NCBI GenBank assembly: GCA_044379485.1 | Contig: JBIPOE010000011.1 | Span: forward strand, 1 to 64,000 | Source: CAMDMI01 sp044379485 | GTDB lineage: Bacteria; Bacteroidota; Bacteroidia; Cytophagales; Flexibacteraceae | Reading direction: 5' to 3' | Length of the DNA: 64,000 nucleotides | Part shown: one piece after another, positions 17,833 through 27,384 of the stretch | Layout of the letters: each line of letters starts with the position of its first letter | How positions within the stretch are numbered: position 1 is the first letter of the stretch | Translations under genes and position numbers: made by a program | Notes under the pieces: model-generated | What the model was told of the DNA's origin: nothing | What the model saw: only the letters and a program-made list of their open reading frames with translations | Databases searched by the model: none

Positions 17833-19093
17833 ATGGATCGCATAGTTGAAAAGAAGAAATGGCCAGCTAAAAAGATATTTTCTATTTTATTGGTTATTTC
17901 CTTGATTTCTGTTTTGGCTTTTTCCTGGTGGCAAACATCAGGTAAAAGTCGGCTTAATGTAAATACTGAGCGGCTTTCAATTGCTGAAGTTAAAGTCGGG
18001 ACTTTTAAGGAATACATTCCTGTTATGGGAACTGTTCAACCTCAAATCAGCATTTACCTGGATGCTTTGGAGGGAGGTAGGGTAGAGGAAAAATTTGTGG
18101 AAGATGGTACCATGTTGAAAAAAGGCCAATCCATTCTTCAATTATCCAATACCGATTTGGAACTAAGCCTCCCCAACCAGGAAACACAGGTTTTTAATGT
18201 GCTCACCCAGATGTAAATCGCTAAAAGCAATGCGGATGAAAATTCCATAAACAGGCAAAATCAAATGGCTGAGGTAGAAAATGCCTTAAAGGAAGCTGAA
18301 CGTGTTTATGATCTGAGTAAAAAGCTTTTGGATCAAAAAGTGATTGGCGAACAGGATTATCTGAGTTCAAAAAATCTTTGGGATTACCAGAAAAAGCGCA
18401 AGCAATTAGCCGAGGACATTATGAAAAAAGATGCAGTTTCTATGGCTGAACAGTTGAAACAAATGCAGGAATCCTACGAAAAAATGAAAATTACTCTTGC
18501 CTTAATGCGCAAAAAGGTTGGTGATTTGGTTGTAAAATCGCCCATCGATGGCCAATTAACTTCGCTTGATGCAGAAATTGGGGAATCAAAAAATAAAGGC
18601 CAAAGGTTGGGGCAATTAGATGGCGTTGGCAGATTTAAGGTTCGGATTCCCATTGATGAGCATTATTTCAGCCGGATTTTTACAGGTCAAAAAGGAGAAT
18701 TTGACCTTGTCAAATGTAACATATAGTCTGGAAATCAAGAAAGTATATACACAAGTTACCGGAGGTAGATTCCAGGTGGATATGATTTTTACCGGAAAAG
18801 TTCCTGATGGCATCCGTAGAGGACAAACCCTTCAGATCAGGCTTGCTTTAAGTGATGAAACCCAGGCCCTTTTGCTTCCTCGAGGTGGGTTTTATCAACA
18901 AACAGGAGACAACTGGATTTTTAAAGTAGGTGAAAATGGAAAAGTTGCTTATAAAACAGACATCCAATTGGGTCGCCAAAGTCCGGATTATTAGAAGGTG
19001 CTTGGCGGCCTTAAAACTGGAGATATGGTAATCACCAATAGTTATGAAAACTATAGTGAAATTCAGGAACTTGTGCTTAAAAATGAAAATTAA
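17833..19093 (+). pseudogene. MacA/HlyD-type efflux periplasmic adaptor, pseudogene
   Basis: A membrane-fusion protein gene that would encode about 420 residues: an N-terminal anchor (residues 14-32), a lipoyl half (VEEKFVEDGTMLKKGQ), a coiled-coil hairpin, the second lipoyl half (VKSPIDGQLTSLDAEIGES) and beta-barrel domains. It is broken three times: an in-frame TAA at 18214-18216 (reading continues in the same frame as IAKSNADEN), a +1 shift near 18706-18712 (an extra base between GEFDL and SNVTYSL), and a TAG at 18992-18994 before VLGGLKTGDMVIT. The remnant ends at 19093. Such adaptors pair with a MacB-like ABC pump and TolC. Confidence 0.85.
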
Positions 19094-19129
19094 TCAACAA
19101 AAACAATTCGCATTCAAAACCATACGATT

Positions 19130-19807
19130 ATGATAAAAATAAAAGAAATGGAAAAAGTCTGTCGCACCGAAGAAGTGGAAACGGTAGCCCTTTATAAGAT
19201 TTCAATAGATGTGAAAGAGGGTGAATTTGTGACAATCATGGGTCCTTCCGGTTGCGGGAAATCTACCCTGCTCAATATCCTCGGCCTTTTGGATGATCCG
19301 GATAATGGAAGTTTTATTTTCAATGGAATAGAAGTGGCCAAATTTAATGAGCGAAAAAGAGCAGAGCTGAGAAAGCAAAATATTGGTTTTGTTTTCCAGA
19401 GTTTTAATCTGATTGATGAACTTACTGTTTATGAAAACGTTGAGTTGCCTTTGATTTATCCCAAAGTGCCTTCAGCCGAGAGAAAGACCCGTGTTGAAAA
19501 GGTGTTGGATCAAATGCAAATTATGCATAGACGAAACCATTTTCCTCAGCAACTATCTGGAGGTCAGCAATAAAGGGTGGCGGTTGCCAGAGCAGTAGTT
19601 AACAATCCAAAACTGATTCTTGCGGATGAGCCAACAGGAAATCTGGATAGTACCAATGGTAATGAGGTAATGCAGTTGTTAACCGATTTGAATGAAAAAG
19701 GAACAACCATTATTATGGTTACGCATAGTGAAAACGATGCGAAATTTAGTCACCGAATTATCAGGATGCTTGATGGACAAACGGTTACTGAAAATATTTT
19801 GGTTTAA
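19130..19807 (+). pseudogene. MacB/LolD-type ABC transporter ATPase, pseudogene
   Basis: A 225-codon ABC ATPase gene interrupted by one stop. Walker A GPSGCGKST, the Q-loop VFQSFNL, Walker B LILADEPTGNLDS and the H-loop MVTHS are all intact. The signature LSGGQQ is followed by TAA at 19571-19573 and then RVAVARA in the same frame; homologues have LSGGQQQRVAVARA, so a CAA-to-TAA change is the simplest reading. It lies 36 bp after the broken adaptor. The permease (FtsX/MacB-like) that should follow is absent: tsaD is convergent 35 bp further on. Confidence 0.87.
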
Positions 19808-19841
19808 CCAGTCCTAAAATGGACTTTTATGAATAGGAAAT

Positions 19842-20837
19842 TTATTGCCCGATTTTAAATCTGGGTTCAGCACTTACGTTCAATCCTACAAAGTCTTTTT
19901 TCTCCCATTTAAACATGGCAGCTCTTCCTATCATTGCAGCATTGTCTGTACAATATTGAAAGTCAGGAATAAAAACATCCCAGTTTTCTTTTTTACATAA
20001 CTCTTTTAAACCATTTCGTAAAGAAGAGTTGGCAGCTACCCCACCTGCGACACCAAGGTTTTGAACATTAAATTCAAGCATGGCTTCTCTGGTTTTAGAT
20101 AAAAGTGGCTTTAGAAGTGCAAATTGGAGCGATGCGCAAACGTCATTCAGGTTTTCTGCAATGAATGTTTCTCCTTTTTCCTGCAAGAAATACAAAAAAG
20201 ATGTTTTGACGCCAGAATAAGAGAATTGGTAGTCAGGCATTTGACCCACTGGAAATTTGAAGGCCTTTGGGTTTCCCGTTTTTGCCAGATCATCTATTTG
20301 TTTGCCGCCAGGATAAGGTAAGCCCAGCAGTTTTGCACATTTGTCAAAGGCTTCCCCAACGGCATCATCTTTTGTTCCTCCTAAAACTTCCATTTTATCC
20401 CAATCTTTAACCAGAACAATCATGGTGTGTCCACCAGAAACTACCAGGCAGATAAATGGAAATTTTGGTTTTCGCTCATCAATCAAAAGTGATAAAATGT
20501 GGGCCTCCATGTGGTTAACAGCGATAAGGGGTTTGTTTAAACCCATGGCTAAACCTTTCGCGAATGAAGTCCCGACCATCAAGGAACCTAAAAGGCCGGG
20601 TCCACGTGTAAAGGCAATGGCCTCAATTTGATCTTTTTTTACATTGGCTTGGTTGAGCGCCAATTGGGCCACATGAACAATGTTTTTTTGGTGCTCTCTG
20701 GAAGCCATTTCTGGTACAACTCCGCCGTAGTTTTCGTGCACCATTTGGCTGGAAACTACATTTGATAGCGGAATTCCATCTTTTAAAATAGCAACTGAAG
20801 TATCGTCACAAGAGGACTCAATGGCCAAAAGCAGCAC
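19842..20837 (-). CDS. tsaD: tRNA N6-adenosine threonylcarbamoyltransferase
   Basis: A 331-residue ASKHA-fold enzyme that transfers the threonylcarbamoyl group to A37 of ANN-decoding tRNAs, working with TsaB/TsaE/TsaC. Typical marks are AIESSCDDTSVAI at the N-terminus, the metal-binding histidines in NHMEAH (about 108-113), VSGGHTMIV, LPYPGGKQID, the GGVAANSSLR segment and the C-terminal CTDNAAMIG. It is 8 bp downstream of ispH, so the pair forms an operon. Confidence 0.96.
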   Translation of the reverse strand: MLLLAIESSCDDTSVAILKDGIPLSNVVSSQMVHENYGGVVPEMASREHQKNIVHVAQLALNQANVKKDQIEAIAFTRGPGLLGSLMVGTSFAKGLAMGLNKPLIAVNHMEAHILSLLIDERKPKFPFICLVVSGGHTMIVLVKDWDKMEVLGGTKDDAVGEAFDKCAKLLGLPYPGGKQIDDLAKTGNPKAFKFPVGQMPDYQFSYSGVKTSFLYFLQEKGETFIAENLNDVCASLQFALLKPLLSKTREAMLEFNVQNLGVAGGVAANSSLRNGLKELCKKENWDVFIPDFQYCTDNAAMIGRAAMFKWEKKDFVGLNVSAEPRFKIGQ

Positions 20838-20845
20838 CTAAAAAC

Positions 20846-21742
20846 TTAAATTGTGGTTGAAAAGTTAAGGCTTTTTACTTTTTCGGCTACTTGTTCCATC
20901 AGCCACATGGGAGTAGAGGTGGCGCCACAAATGCCAACAGATTTGGCTCCGTCAAGCCAGGATGGATCTATTTCTTCCTCATTTTCAATAAAATAACTAT
21001 TCTTGTTCAAATCCAGGCAAACAGAATACAAGGCTTTTCCATTCGAACTTTTCTTTCCACTCACAAATAAAACCACGTCATATTCTATTGCAAATACTTT
21101 GAGCTGTGGTTCCCGGTTGCTTACCTGTCGGCAAATGCTATCATTGGCATCAAATATTTCGTCCAGCTCCTTTTCGGAATTAGCTTTCTGAATTTTTTCC
21201 TCGATTTTGGACTTAATTTTTTGAAAACCAGCCGTGCTTTTAGTGGTTTGGCTAAAAAGAGTAATCGGTTTTGAATAATCCAGGTTCTCAAGTTCTTCCA
21301 AAGAGGTTACAATAGTGGCTTTGTTGCCAATTTGGCCGTTCAAACCAATAACTTCGGCATGGCCTTTTTGGCCATAAATAACCATTTGCCCACCTTTTGA
21401 TTCGACCCGATCAAATTCGTTTTTAACACGATTCTGAAGTTTTAACACAACAGGACAAGAAGCGTCAATTAATTCGATATTGTTTTCAATGGCAGTTTTA
21501 TAGGTTTCTGGTGGCTCGCCATGGGCTCTGATCAAAACCTTGCAATTGTGCAAATTAGCAAGTTCTTCCTTGTCAATAACCACTAAACCTTTGGACGCCA
21601 ATCGGTTTACTTCCATAGAATTGTGGACAATATCCCCAAGGCAATATAATTGTCCGCTTTGTTCCAGTTCAGCCTCAGCCATGTGAATGGCATATTCTAC
21701 GCCAAAACAATATCCTGAATTCTTGTCTATGTCAACTTTCAT
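20846..21742 (-). CDS. ispH: 4-hydroxy-3-methylbut-2-enyl diphosphate reductase
   Basis: A 298-residue [4Fe-4S] reductase making IPP and DMAPP in the last step of the MEP isoprenoid pathway. The three cluster cysteines are C12 (SGYCFGVE), the Cys in DASCPVV and the Cys in SICRQVSNRE; substrate residues include GDIVHN, AHGEPPE and the C-terminal GICGATSTP. Length fits the family. It is the first gene of an ispH-tsaD operon and follows a strong terminator that isolates it from the upstream lipoprotein gene. Confidence 0.95.
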   Translation of the reverse strand: MKVDIDKNSGYCFGVEYAIHMAEAELEQSGQLYCLGDIVHNSMEVNRLASKGLVVIDKEELANLHNCKVLIRAHGEPPETYKTAIENNIELIDASCPVVLKLQNRVKNEFDRVESKGGQMVIYGQKGHAEVIGLNGQIGNKATIVTSLEELENLDYSKPITLFSQTTKSTAGFQKIKSKIEEKIQKANSEKELDEIFDANDSICRQVSNREPQLKVFAIEYDVVLFVSGKKSSNGKALYSVCLDLNKNSYFIENEEEIDPSWLDGAKSVGICGATSTPMWLMEQVAEKVKSLNFSTTI

Positions 21743-21749
21743 GTCTTTT

Positions 21750-21787
21750 AAAAAATTGGGCTCGTTACAATTTGTACCGAGCCCAAA
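21750..21787 (-). terminator. Intrinsic terminator of the OmpA/TPR lipoprotein gene
   Basis: Read on the minus strand, a 9-bp perfect stem TTGGGCTCG/CGAGCCCAA is followed at once by TTTTTT. It lies 64 bp after the lipoprotein gene stop and just before the ispH start. Confidence 0.8.
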
Positions 21788-21850
21788 GCTTATTTAAGAA
21801 AACGTTTTAAGAAATGAATTATTCAAAACTGTATTAAAAAATGCAGAGAT

Positions 21851-23689
21851 TTATTCCAATGCACCTTTAAACGCCGCGTTGGTATAGAAGTTTAAGAACT
21901 CAAGATCACTAACTGCTTTTGCCTTTAAAGATGGATCTAAACTAACTGCCTTTTTTAACTTATCACCAAGCTCGGAAGTTTTGTTTTGTCTTGCTGCAGC
22001 AATTGCCTGAACATAAAATACCAATGCATTTTTAGAACCTGTAGCAGCCAACTCTTCTAAAGTTGAATATCCTGAAGACCAATCTTTTTTCAAAATCTGA
22101 GCCAAACCCTTATTATAATTGGAAGTTGGTTCATCTACTCCGTTAGCAAACATGTTTAAAGCTGAAGTGTAATTGCCTCTTTTCAATTCAACTGTTCCTT
22201 TTACTGAATTGGTAATTCGTTTGGCTTCACTGTTACCGCTAAGACCTTGAGATTTTGCAAAAATTTCATCAATCTTTTCTTTATCACCTTTCATTTGGTA
22301 AGCAGTTGCAAGATTGGCGTACACCTCAGCAGTTTCCATTCTGGCTCTTGAAATTTCAAGGTTGGTTATTGCTTTATCAACCAAAGCTGTTTTTTGGTCG
22401 CCATTGGCCTTTTTGGCAAGCTCAAGTCTAACAGCCCCAAGGTTGTTGTGGGCTTGCCAGCTGTCATTTTTCTTGGTGGCAGCCATATAAATGGCCTCTT
22501 TCTCTGCCAATATTGGTGTTAAAGTGGCTGCATAAGATAACTCTTTATCGCTTAAGGTATCAGTTGGTTTTCCACCTTCAGATAATGTTTTGGCGAGAAT
22601 TGAAATTTGAGCATCTGTTTTCTTTGGTTTTAAAGTTAAAATTTCAGTTTGACCCAATCTTAGTTTTGGATAAATGTGGAATAACAACTTAGGAAAACAA
22701 GCCAGTTTTTCCAATGCCTGCTCTTGTTCAACATACGTTCCTGGACCATCTATTACTGACATAACAGAAGCTTTTTCTTCACTAGTCAGCGAATCGTCAA
22801 CTGCAATGGTATCCTTCATTGGAACCCAATTTTGAACCAAGGCTTTGGTTACAAATTCAATTGAATCGGCCTTCGTTCCATAATTAAGCCTCTTCATCAT
22901 GCCTCTATAATACGTTTCAATTGCTTTTGCCCTTTGATCAGAAAGTTCAGTGTTTTTTACTTCACGACCTTCAGGAGAGTGCATACCAGTAATAGTTACT
23001 GTCTTTGTCGCATTTTTAGAAGCAATGTAGGCATCAAGGGCCATTTGGTTGGCTGGTTTTATTTCAACCTTTTTAGATTTTTTCTTCTTCGCTTTCCCTT
23101 TTTTCTCTGGCTCGGCACCTTTTACTTTCAAAACAGCGCTTCCCTGATCGAAATAAAAATTAACGTTTACAGGAAAATATTCTGGTAGCGGATTGTATCC
23201 ATGTCCAGCTAAAACAGTCAGGTTTTCTTCCTGAACCAATTGCGAGGTAAGTATCAAACCTTTGGCATAATTAACTTCCGGAGAAAGTTTAGCCTTGTCA
23301 TTTTGGTTTGAAGCTGAACCCTGAAGAATCAAATCCCCTTTATCCATGCTACTGGATTTATAGGCAAAAGCGAACTTTCTTGACATTTTTGGCGATTGCT
23401 TCTTTTGTTCAGGAAAGTCTAAATAATTAAATTTCAAATTCCCAACAGGTAGTTTTTGATCTGAATATTTGTAATTAAAGCTCAATGAATATGCCTTTCC
23501 TTTTTTCAACATATTTACTGGCAATTCCGCTGAAAAACTGAACGCTACTGAATCTCCATGGAGTTCAAGTGGGCTTGGGGTTAATGTTAATTTTTGTTGC
23601 TGGGCTTTTTTCAGCATAGTATTTAATGCGCAGCCTTGCAGCATAAACAAAGCGAAAACTGAAGGGGCCCAAATTTTTTTATTGAACAT
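21851..23689 (-). CDS. OmpA-like/TPR outer-membrane lipoprotein
   Basis: A 612-residue lipoprotein with a type II signal peptide (lipobox LQGC, Cys20). Residues 21-180 look like a beta-sandwich; 190-270 carry a Lys-rich linker and an OmpA-like peptidoglycan-binding stretch (VTITGMHSPEGREV...LSDQRAKAIETYY); residues about 380-600 are TPR-like helical repeats. The role is likely an outer-membrane to cell-wall linker or a part of a gliding or secretion apparatus, but no specific partner is visible. It has its own terminator downstream. Confidence 0.8.
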   Translation of the reverse strand: MFNKKIWAPSVFALFMLQGCALNTMLKKAQQQKLTLTPSPLELHGDSVAFSFSAELPVNMLKKGKAYSLSFNYKYSDQKLPVGNLKFNYLDFPEQKKQSPKMSRKFAFAYKSSSMDKGDLILQGSASNQNDKAKLSPEVNYAKGLILTSQLVQEENLTVLAGHGYNPLPEYFPVNVNFYFDQGSAVLKVKGAEPEKKGKAKKKKSKKVEIKPANQMALDAYIASKNATKTVTITGMHSPEGREVKNTELSDQRAKAIETYYRGMMKRLNYGTKADSIEFVTKALVQNWVPMKDTIAVDDSLTSEEKASVMSVIDGPGTYVEQEQALEKLACFPKLLFHIYPKLRLGQTEILTLKPKKTDAQISILAKTLSEGGKPTDTLSDKELSYAATLTPILAEKEAIYMAATKKNDSWQAHNNLGAVRLELAKKANGDQKTALVDKAITNLEISRARMETAEVYANLATAYQMKGDKEKIDEIFAKSQGLSGNSEAKRITNSVKGTVELKRGNYTSALNMFANGVDEPTSNYNKGLAQILKKDWSSGYSTLEELAATGSKNALVFYVQAIAAARQNKTSELGDKLKKAVSLDPSLKAKAVSDLEFLNFYTNAAFKGALE

Positions 23690-23816
23690 AAAACGAGTTT
23701 ATAGTAGATTTACTTTTTATTCCAAAAGTGGATTTAATTCGGCAAAAATATAACATGAATTCTTTCTGACCTAATTTGCTATTAATCAACTGTAATTAAA
23801 ATTTAATTAAATTGAA

Positions 23817-24038
23817 ATGATTTTACAATTAAAAGCATTTGTGGAAAGAAAAGCTTTTGGGGTATGCACCTGGCTTGGCGATGTTATGGGCTTGAGTACC
23901 AGTAGTATTAGGTTGTATTTTATTTATATTTCCTTTTTAACAATAGGCTCTCCAATTATCATTTATCTGGTTCTTGCCTTTTGGTTAAACATAAAAAGAT
24001 ATCATCGAAGAAAAGTTAGTCCATTTTGGGATCGATAG
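23817..24038 (+). CDS. PspC domain protein
   Basis: A 73-residue small inner-membrane protein with the PspC fold: an N-terminal amphipathic part containing GVCTWLGDVMGLSTSSIRL, then one hydrophobic segment of about 30 residues (FIYISFLTIGSPIIIYLVLAF), then a basic tail. PspC proteins take part in envelope stress responses. It stands alone, divergent from the lipoprotein gene and upstream of the LysR-HTH gene. Confidence 0.8.
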   Translation: MILQLKAFVERKAFGVCTWLGDVMGLSTSSIRLYFIYISFLTIGSPIIIYLVLAFWLNIKRYHRRKVSPFWDR

Positions 24039-24129
24039 TTTAATTCCTATAAAATAAGACAACTTTAACATTTATTTCAGGCTTAAATCCTAATTTTGTC
24101 TGGAAAAATCTATTTTAATAATTCAAACA

Positions 24130-24435
24130 ATGCTCGTCACACTTCGTCAACTTCAATATGTAGTAGCAGTAGCCGACTTGCAAAGTTTTTCTAAAGGGGC
24201 TGAGTTTTGTTCTGCAGAACAAAGTACAGTAAGCCACCAAGTGAAGCAGGTAGAAGAAAAGTTAGGCTTAAAGATTTTTGTTAAAAGTTCACATCCTATT
24301 AAGCTAACGGATGAGGGAAAAATAGTAGTGGAGCAAGCCAGATATATTCTCAATAAGGTGGATGAGCTGATAGCCCCTTTTAAGAATCCTGCACCAAACG
24401 CCTTAGAAAAATTTGTTGTGAATCAAAGTCAATAA
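24130..24435 (+). CDS. LysR-type DNA-binding domain only, no effector domain
   Basis: A 101-residue protein made of just the winged helix-turn-helix of LysR regulators: LRQLQYVVAVADLQSFSKGAEFCSAEQSTVSHQVKQVEEKLGLKIFVKS, the wing, and the linker helix up to about residue 88. The C-terminal substrate-binding domain (about 200 residues in normal LysR proteins) is missing; the frame ends at its own stop, without obvious decay. Its last 7 bases overlap the convergent gene for a cytosolic binding-protein-like product, the same fold class as a LysR effector domain. Whether the two act together is inference. Confidence 0.8.
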   Translation: MLVTLRQLQYVVAVADLQSFSKGAEFCSAEQSTVSHQVKQVEEKLGLKIFVKSSHPIKLTDEGKIVVEQARYILNKVDELIAPFKNPAPNALEKFVVNQSQ

Positions 24436-25259
24436 ATTTCTGCAAGTGTGTTTTTTGCCATATTGAGCTCGTTTTCAGGATCTCTCCAAACATTTGCCCA
24501 TTCCACAAAGGAAAGCCAGGTTTTGATGTCTTCTGGTTTTAGCCCGTATTCTCTGGCGATTTCTAAATTTGATGAGGTTTCGGCTTTTAATTTTTTTCCA
24601 ATGTAAAGGACTTCTGTAAAGGCTGACCGCAAAGCATTTAATTTTTGGATTTCTTTTTCAAATGTGGGTGTGCAAACCATCACAAAACATGGCCAAGGCG
24701 TTGGAAGCTCATCAATCATTTTAAATTCTCCGGAATCTACCAATGGTTTGGTCATCCACTTTTCCCAAAAAAATAAATCTGCCTCCAACTTACCAAGTGC
24801 ATTTCTGGCACCTTCCAAATTTTGAACCAGAACAAAATTCTCCTGTTCAATTTTTTCCCCGCTGGCCTTTGCATCTACTTTGGCCATGAGCTCAGACCCC
24901 GAACCAAATCTTGAAATGGCATATTTTTTACCAGCTACCGGAGAAACCTGTAAAACCGGATTTTTAACAGAACTAAATATACCCCAAACCAAAGGAGTCT
25001 CTACAAAAACGGACAAGGGAACAATTGATGAACCTTTCATTTGGGCATTGGCAACTGCCTCTGTTAAAACAAATGCTACATCTGTTTCTCCATTTTCTAA
25101 ACTTTGAATCATGGCCCCTGAGCCACCTGGAAAATCTTTCCAGTCCCATGTAAATTCCAGAAAATGAGAACTATTTCCTTTTAGCCAGATTTTCCAGGGG
25201 TAGTTGAAATGCTCTGGTACACCTGCCAGTCTGATTTTAGATTCCAAATCCATTTGCAA
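24429..25259 (-). CDS. Cytosolic type 2 periplasmic-binding-fold protein (Ca3427-like)
   Basis: A 276-residue protein of the PBP type 2 fold resembling the Ca3427-like group: RLAGVPEHFNYPW at the N-terminus, FPGGSGAMIQSLENGETDVAFVLTEA, SRFGSGSELMA, LEADLFFWEKWMTKPLVDSGEF and LPTPWPCFVMVC. Such proteins bind a small organic ligand; the ligand is not known. There is no signal peptide, so it should stay in the cytosol and is not an ordinary transporter component; no ABC permease is nearby. The start may be the second Met (25253). It is convergent with and overlaps the LysR-HTH gene by 7 bp. Confidence 0.82.
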   Translation of the reverse strand: MQMDLESKIRLAGVPEHFNYPWKIWLKGNSSHFLEFTWDWKDFPGGSGAMIQSLENGETDVAFVLTEAVANAQMKGSSIVPLSVFVETPLVWGIFSSVKNPVLQVSPVAGKKYAISRFGSGSELMAKVDAKASGEKIEQENFVLVQNLEGARNALGKLEADLFFWEKWMTKPLVDSGEFKMIDELPTPWPCFVMVCTPTFEKEIQKLNALRSAFTEVLYIGKKLKAETSSNLEIAREYGLKPEDIKTWLSFVEWANVWRDPENELNMAKNTLAEIY

Positions 25260-25303
25260 ATTTTTTTACAAATCAGTTCATCTTTGGGCATTCAAAAAAA
25301 CGA

Positions 25304-26044
25304 ATGACTGAAGGGAAACGATTTATACTCATAGATATTGGTAATTCTTATATCAAAGCAGCTCTTTATCAAGATGATAAATTGATGGAAAGGTTATTAA
25401 TTGAAAAAGGCCAGGAGGAAAAAATAGTAAACCTGGTTGAAGGCGGTCAAATTTCTGGTATTATGATTTCAGCGTCCGGAAATTCGGATATAGAGGAAAG
25501 GCTTCAACTTAATTTCCCCCAAATTCCTGTTTTTCAATTGCACTGCTCCCATGTAAAAGATGTGAAATTGTCATACGCCCAACCTGAAAATTTAGGAAAA
25601 GACAGACTTGCGGCCATACTTGGGGCTCGAATTGTGCAAGCTCAAAAAAATATTTGTATCGTTCAGGCAGGTACTTGTCTTACTATAGATTGGTTGTTTA
25701 AGGATGGAAATCATATGGGAGGAACCATATCGCCAGGCCTGAAAATGCGCTTTAAATCTATGCATGAATTTACTGCAAAACTACCTTTGTCTACTGAAAA
25801 TGAGCTGCTTGGTTTCATTGGAGAGTCCACAGTATCATGTTTGGCATCAGGTGTAATTTATGGAATGGTCGCTGAAATTGAATTTCAGTTGGAGTCCTTT
25901 AAAAATCAAATTGGAGATGATGTTGAATTGATTTTGACTGGCGGTGATGTTAATAATTTGGCTCATCGACTTAAACCTTCCAATTTTGTGGTCCCTGATC
26001 TCGTTTTTCTGGGAATGTTGAAGATATTGAAAAGCCTGATCTGA
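25304..26044 (+). CDS. coaX: Type III pantothenate kinase
   Basis: A 246-residue ASKHA-fold kinase that phosphorylates pantothenate, the first step of coenzyme A synthesis. Seen are the phosphate motif LIDIGNSYIKAAL (8-20), the pantothenate-site GKDRLAA (about 98-104), QAGTCLTIDWL with the catalytic/ metal Asp region, GGTISPGLKMRFKSMHEFTAKLP and the adenosine motif LTGGDV. It stands 13 bp before the outer-membrane protein gene, a pairing seen in other Bacteroidota. Confidence 0.93.
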   Translation: MTEGKRFILIDIGNSYIKAALYQDDKLMERLLIEKGQEEKIVNLVEGGQISGIMISASGNSDIEERLQLNFPQIPVFQLHCSHVKDVKLSYAQPENLGKDRLAAILGARIVQAQKNICIVQAGTCLTIDWLFKDGNHMGGTISPGLKMRFKSMHEFTAKLPLSTENELLGFIGESTVSCLASGVIYGMVAEIEFQLESFKNQIGDDVELILTGGDVNNLAHRLKPSNFVVPDLVFLGMLKILKSLI

Positions 26045-26057
26045 TTTAAGTAAAATT

Positions 26058-27335
26058 TTGCGTTATCCACTAATTGTTCTGGTGCTGGCCTTCCAGTTTA
26101 TGATTTTTCAAAAAGCCAGGGCTCAGAGTATTATAGGACACTCTCCTATTTCCAGATTCGGAATTGGTCAATCTTTTGGCTCTGGTCTTACCAGAAACGA
26201 GGGTATGGCAGGTTGTGGACTTGCAATACCTAATTCCGACCACCCAAATTTGATTAATCCAGCACTTTTATCATTTAATAGAAAGGTGGATCTTGATATT
26301 GACTTAAGATATGTATTCCGGGATTTAAAAGGCCCTGGAAATGCATCTTTAAGTGATGGTGGCGGTGGACCATCACAACTATCTTTTATTATTCCGATTA
26401 CTAAACGATTAAGTTCTGCTTTCGGTATTCGTCCAAAAACATTCAGGGATTTTATTTTTGATCAAAAACGATTTGAAGGTGCAGATTCTTTGTCTTTTAG
26501 AAATCGCGGCCTGGGTGGTATTACACAGGTTTGGTTTGCTTCCGGATATGAATTGAATCAAACAATAAGTCTAGGGCTGGAAGCAAGTTACCTTTTCGGT
26601 ACATTGGAAGATTCTGTAAGTTTTGGTGTTTTACCCGCTTCAACTAATTTTAATTTTATTTCTATTTATAAAAGAAAAGTAAGCCAGTTTGTTTTTAAAC
26701 CTGGTATTCACCTTCGGATTCCGGTTACAGCCAATAAGAGTACATATCTGGCTTTTGGAGGAACTGCAGATTTGGGGAATTCTATTGGATTTAAGGAATA
26801 CCGCACTTTTACAATTAAAGGAGCGGGAAGTCAACAAGATACATTACAGGATGGTAATAGGTCAAGCCTAAAAAGATCTGTTACCTATTCTGCTGGATTC
26901 TCACTTTTCAATCCTGAAGTTGGTTCTATTAATGCAGAATTTGATTGGATTGAAGCGGCTGGTGAAAATGATGAAAACACCATTGTAAAAGCACGCAACG
27001 CCATTGCAGTGCGTGTTGGAGGTGAATACACAATCGGCACAAAAAAATCTACACGTTATTTAAACATCATTACTTTTCGGGGAGGACTTAGTTATCAGCA
27101 ACTTCCATTACAACAAAATGGAAAATTTATAACGGATCAGAAAGTGAGTATTGGTGCTTCATTTCCGATAATTAGAAAAGAGGCCAAGTTTAGCCGTCCG
27201 CTTATAAATTTGGCAGTTGCTTATGGTCATAGGGGATTAAAAGGTAGCACAGTTGGCCTGGAAAAGTATTGGCAGGTAACGGTAGGATTTACCTTAAATG
27301 ATTTCCTTTGGTTTAATCGATACAGAATCGATTAA
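26058..27335 (+). CDS. Outer-membrane beta-barrel protein, function unknown
   Basis: A 425-residue exported protein with a signal peptide (MRYPLIVLVLAFQFMIFQKARAQS, written here only as residues 1-23 ending ARA) starting at a TTG codon, since no suitable ATG exists. The mature part begins with SRFGIGQSFGSGLTRNEGMAG, as in PorV/FadL-like and other bacteroidotal barrels, and is rich in alternating aromatic strands to a C-terminal FLWFNRYRID. It follows coaX by 13 bp and is probably co-transcribed. A transport or lipoprotein-assembly role is possible but not shown. Confidence 0.78.
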   Translation: MRYPLIVLVLAFQFMIFQKARAQSIIGHSPISRFGIGQSFGSGLTRNEGMAGCGLAIPNSDHPNLINPALLSFNRKVDLDIDLRYVFRDLKGPGNASLSDGGGGPSQLSFIIPITKRLSSAFGIRPKTFRDFIFDQKRFEGADSLSFRNRGLGGITQVWFASGYELNQTISLGLEASYLFGTLEDSVSFGVLPASTNFNFISIYKRKVSQFVFKPGIHLRIPVTANKSTYLAFGGTADLGNSIGFKEYRTFTIKGAGSQQDTLQDGNRSSLKRSVTYSAGFSLFNPEVGSINAEFDWIEAAGENDENTIVKARNAIAVRVGGEYTIGTKKSTRYLNIITFRGGLSYQQLPLQQNGKFITDQKVSIGASFPIIRKEAKFSRPLINLAVAYGHRGLKGSTVGLEKYWQVTVGFTLNDFLWFNRYRID

Positions 27336-27336
27336 A

Positions 27337-27364
27337 GAAAAAAAGCCCTGAATTTCAGAGCTTT
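27337..27364. terminator. Hairpin between convergent OMP and glyA genes
   Basis: An A-rich stretch, then AAAGC-CTGAA/TTCAG-GCTTT forming an imperfect stem with a very short loop, between two convergent genes. Likely a shared terminator; the stem has one bulge. Confidence 0.5.
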
Positions 27365-27384
27365 GAGTTCTGGAATAAACTATT

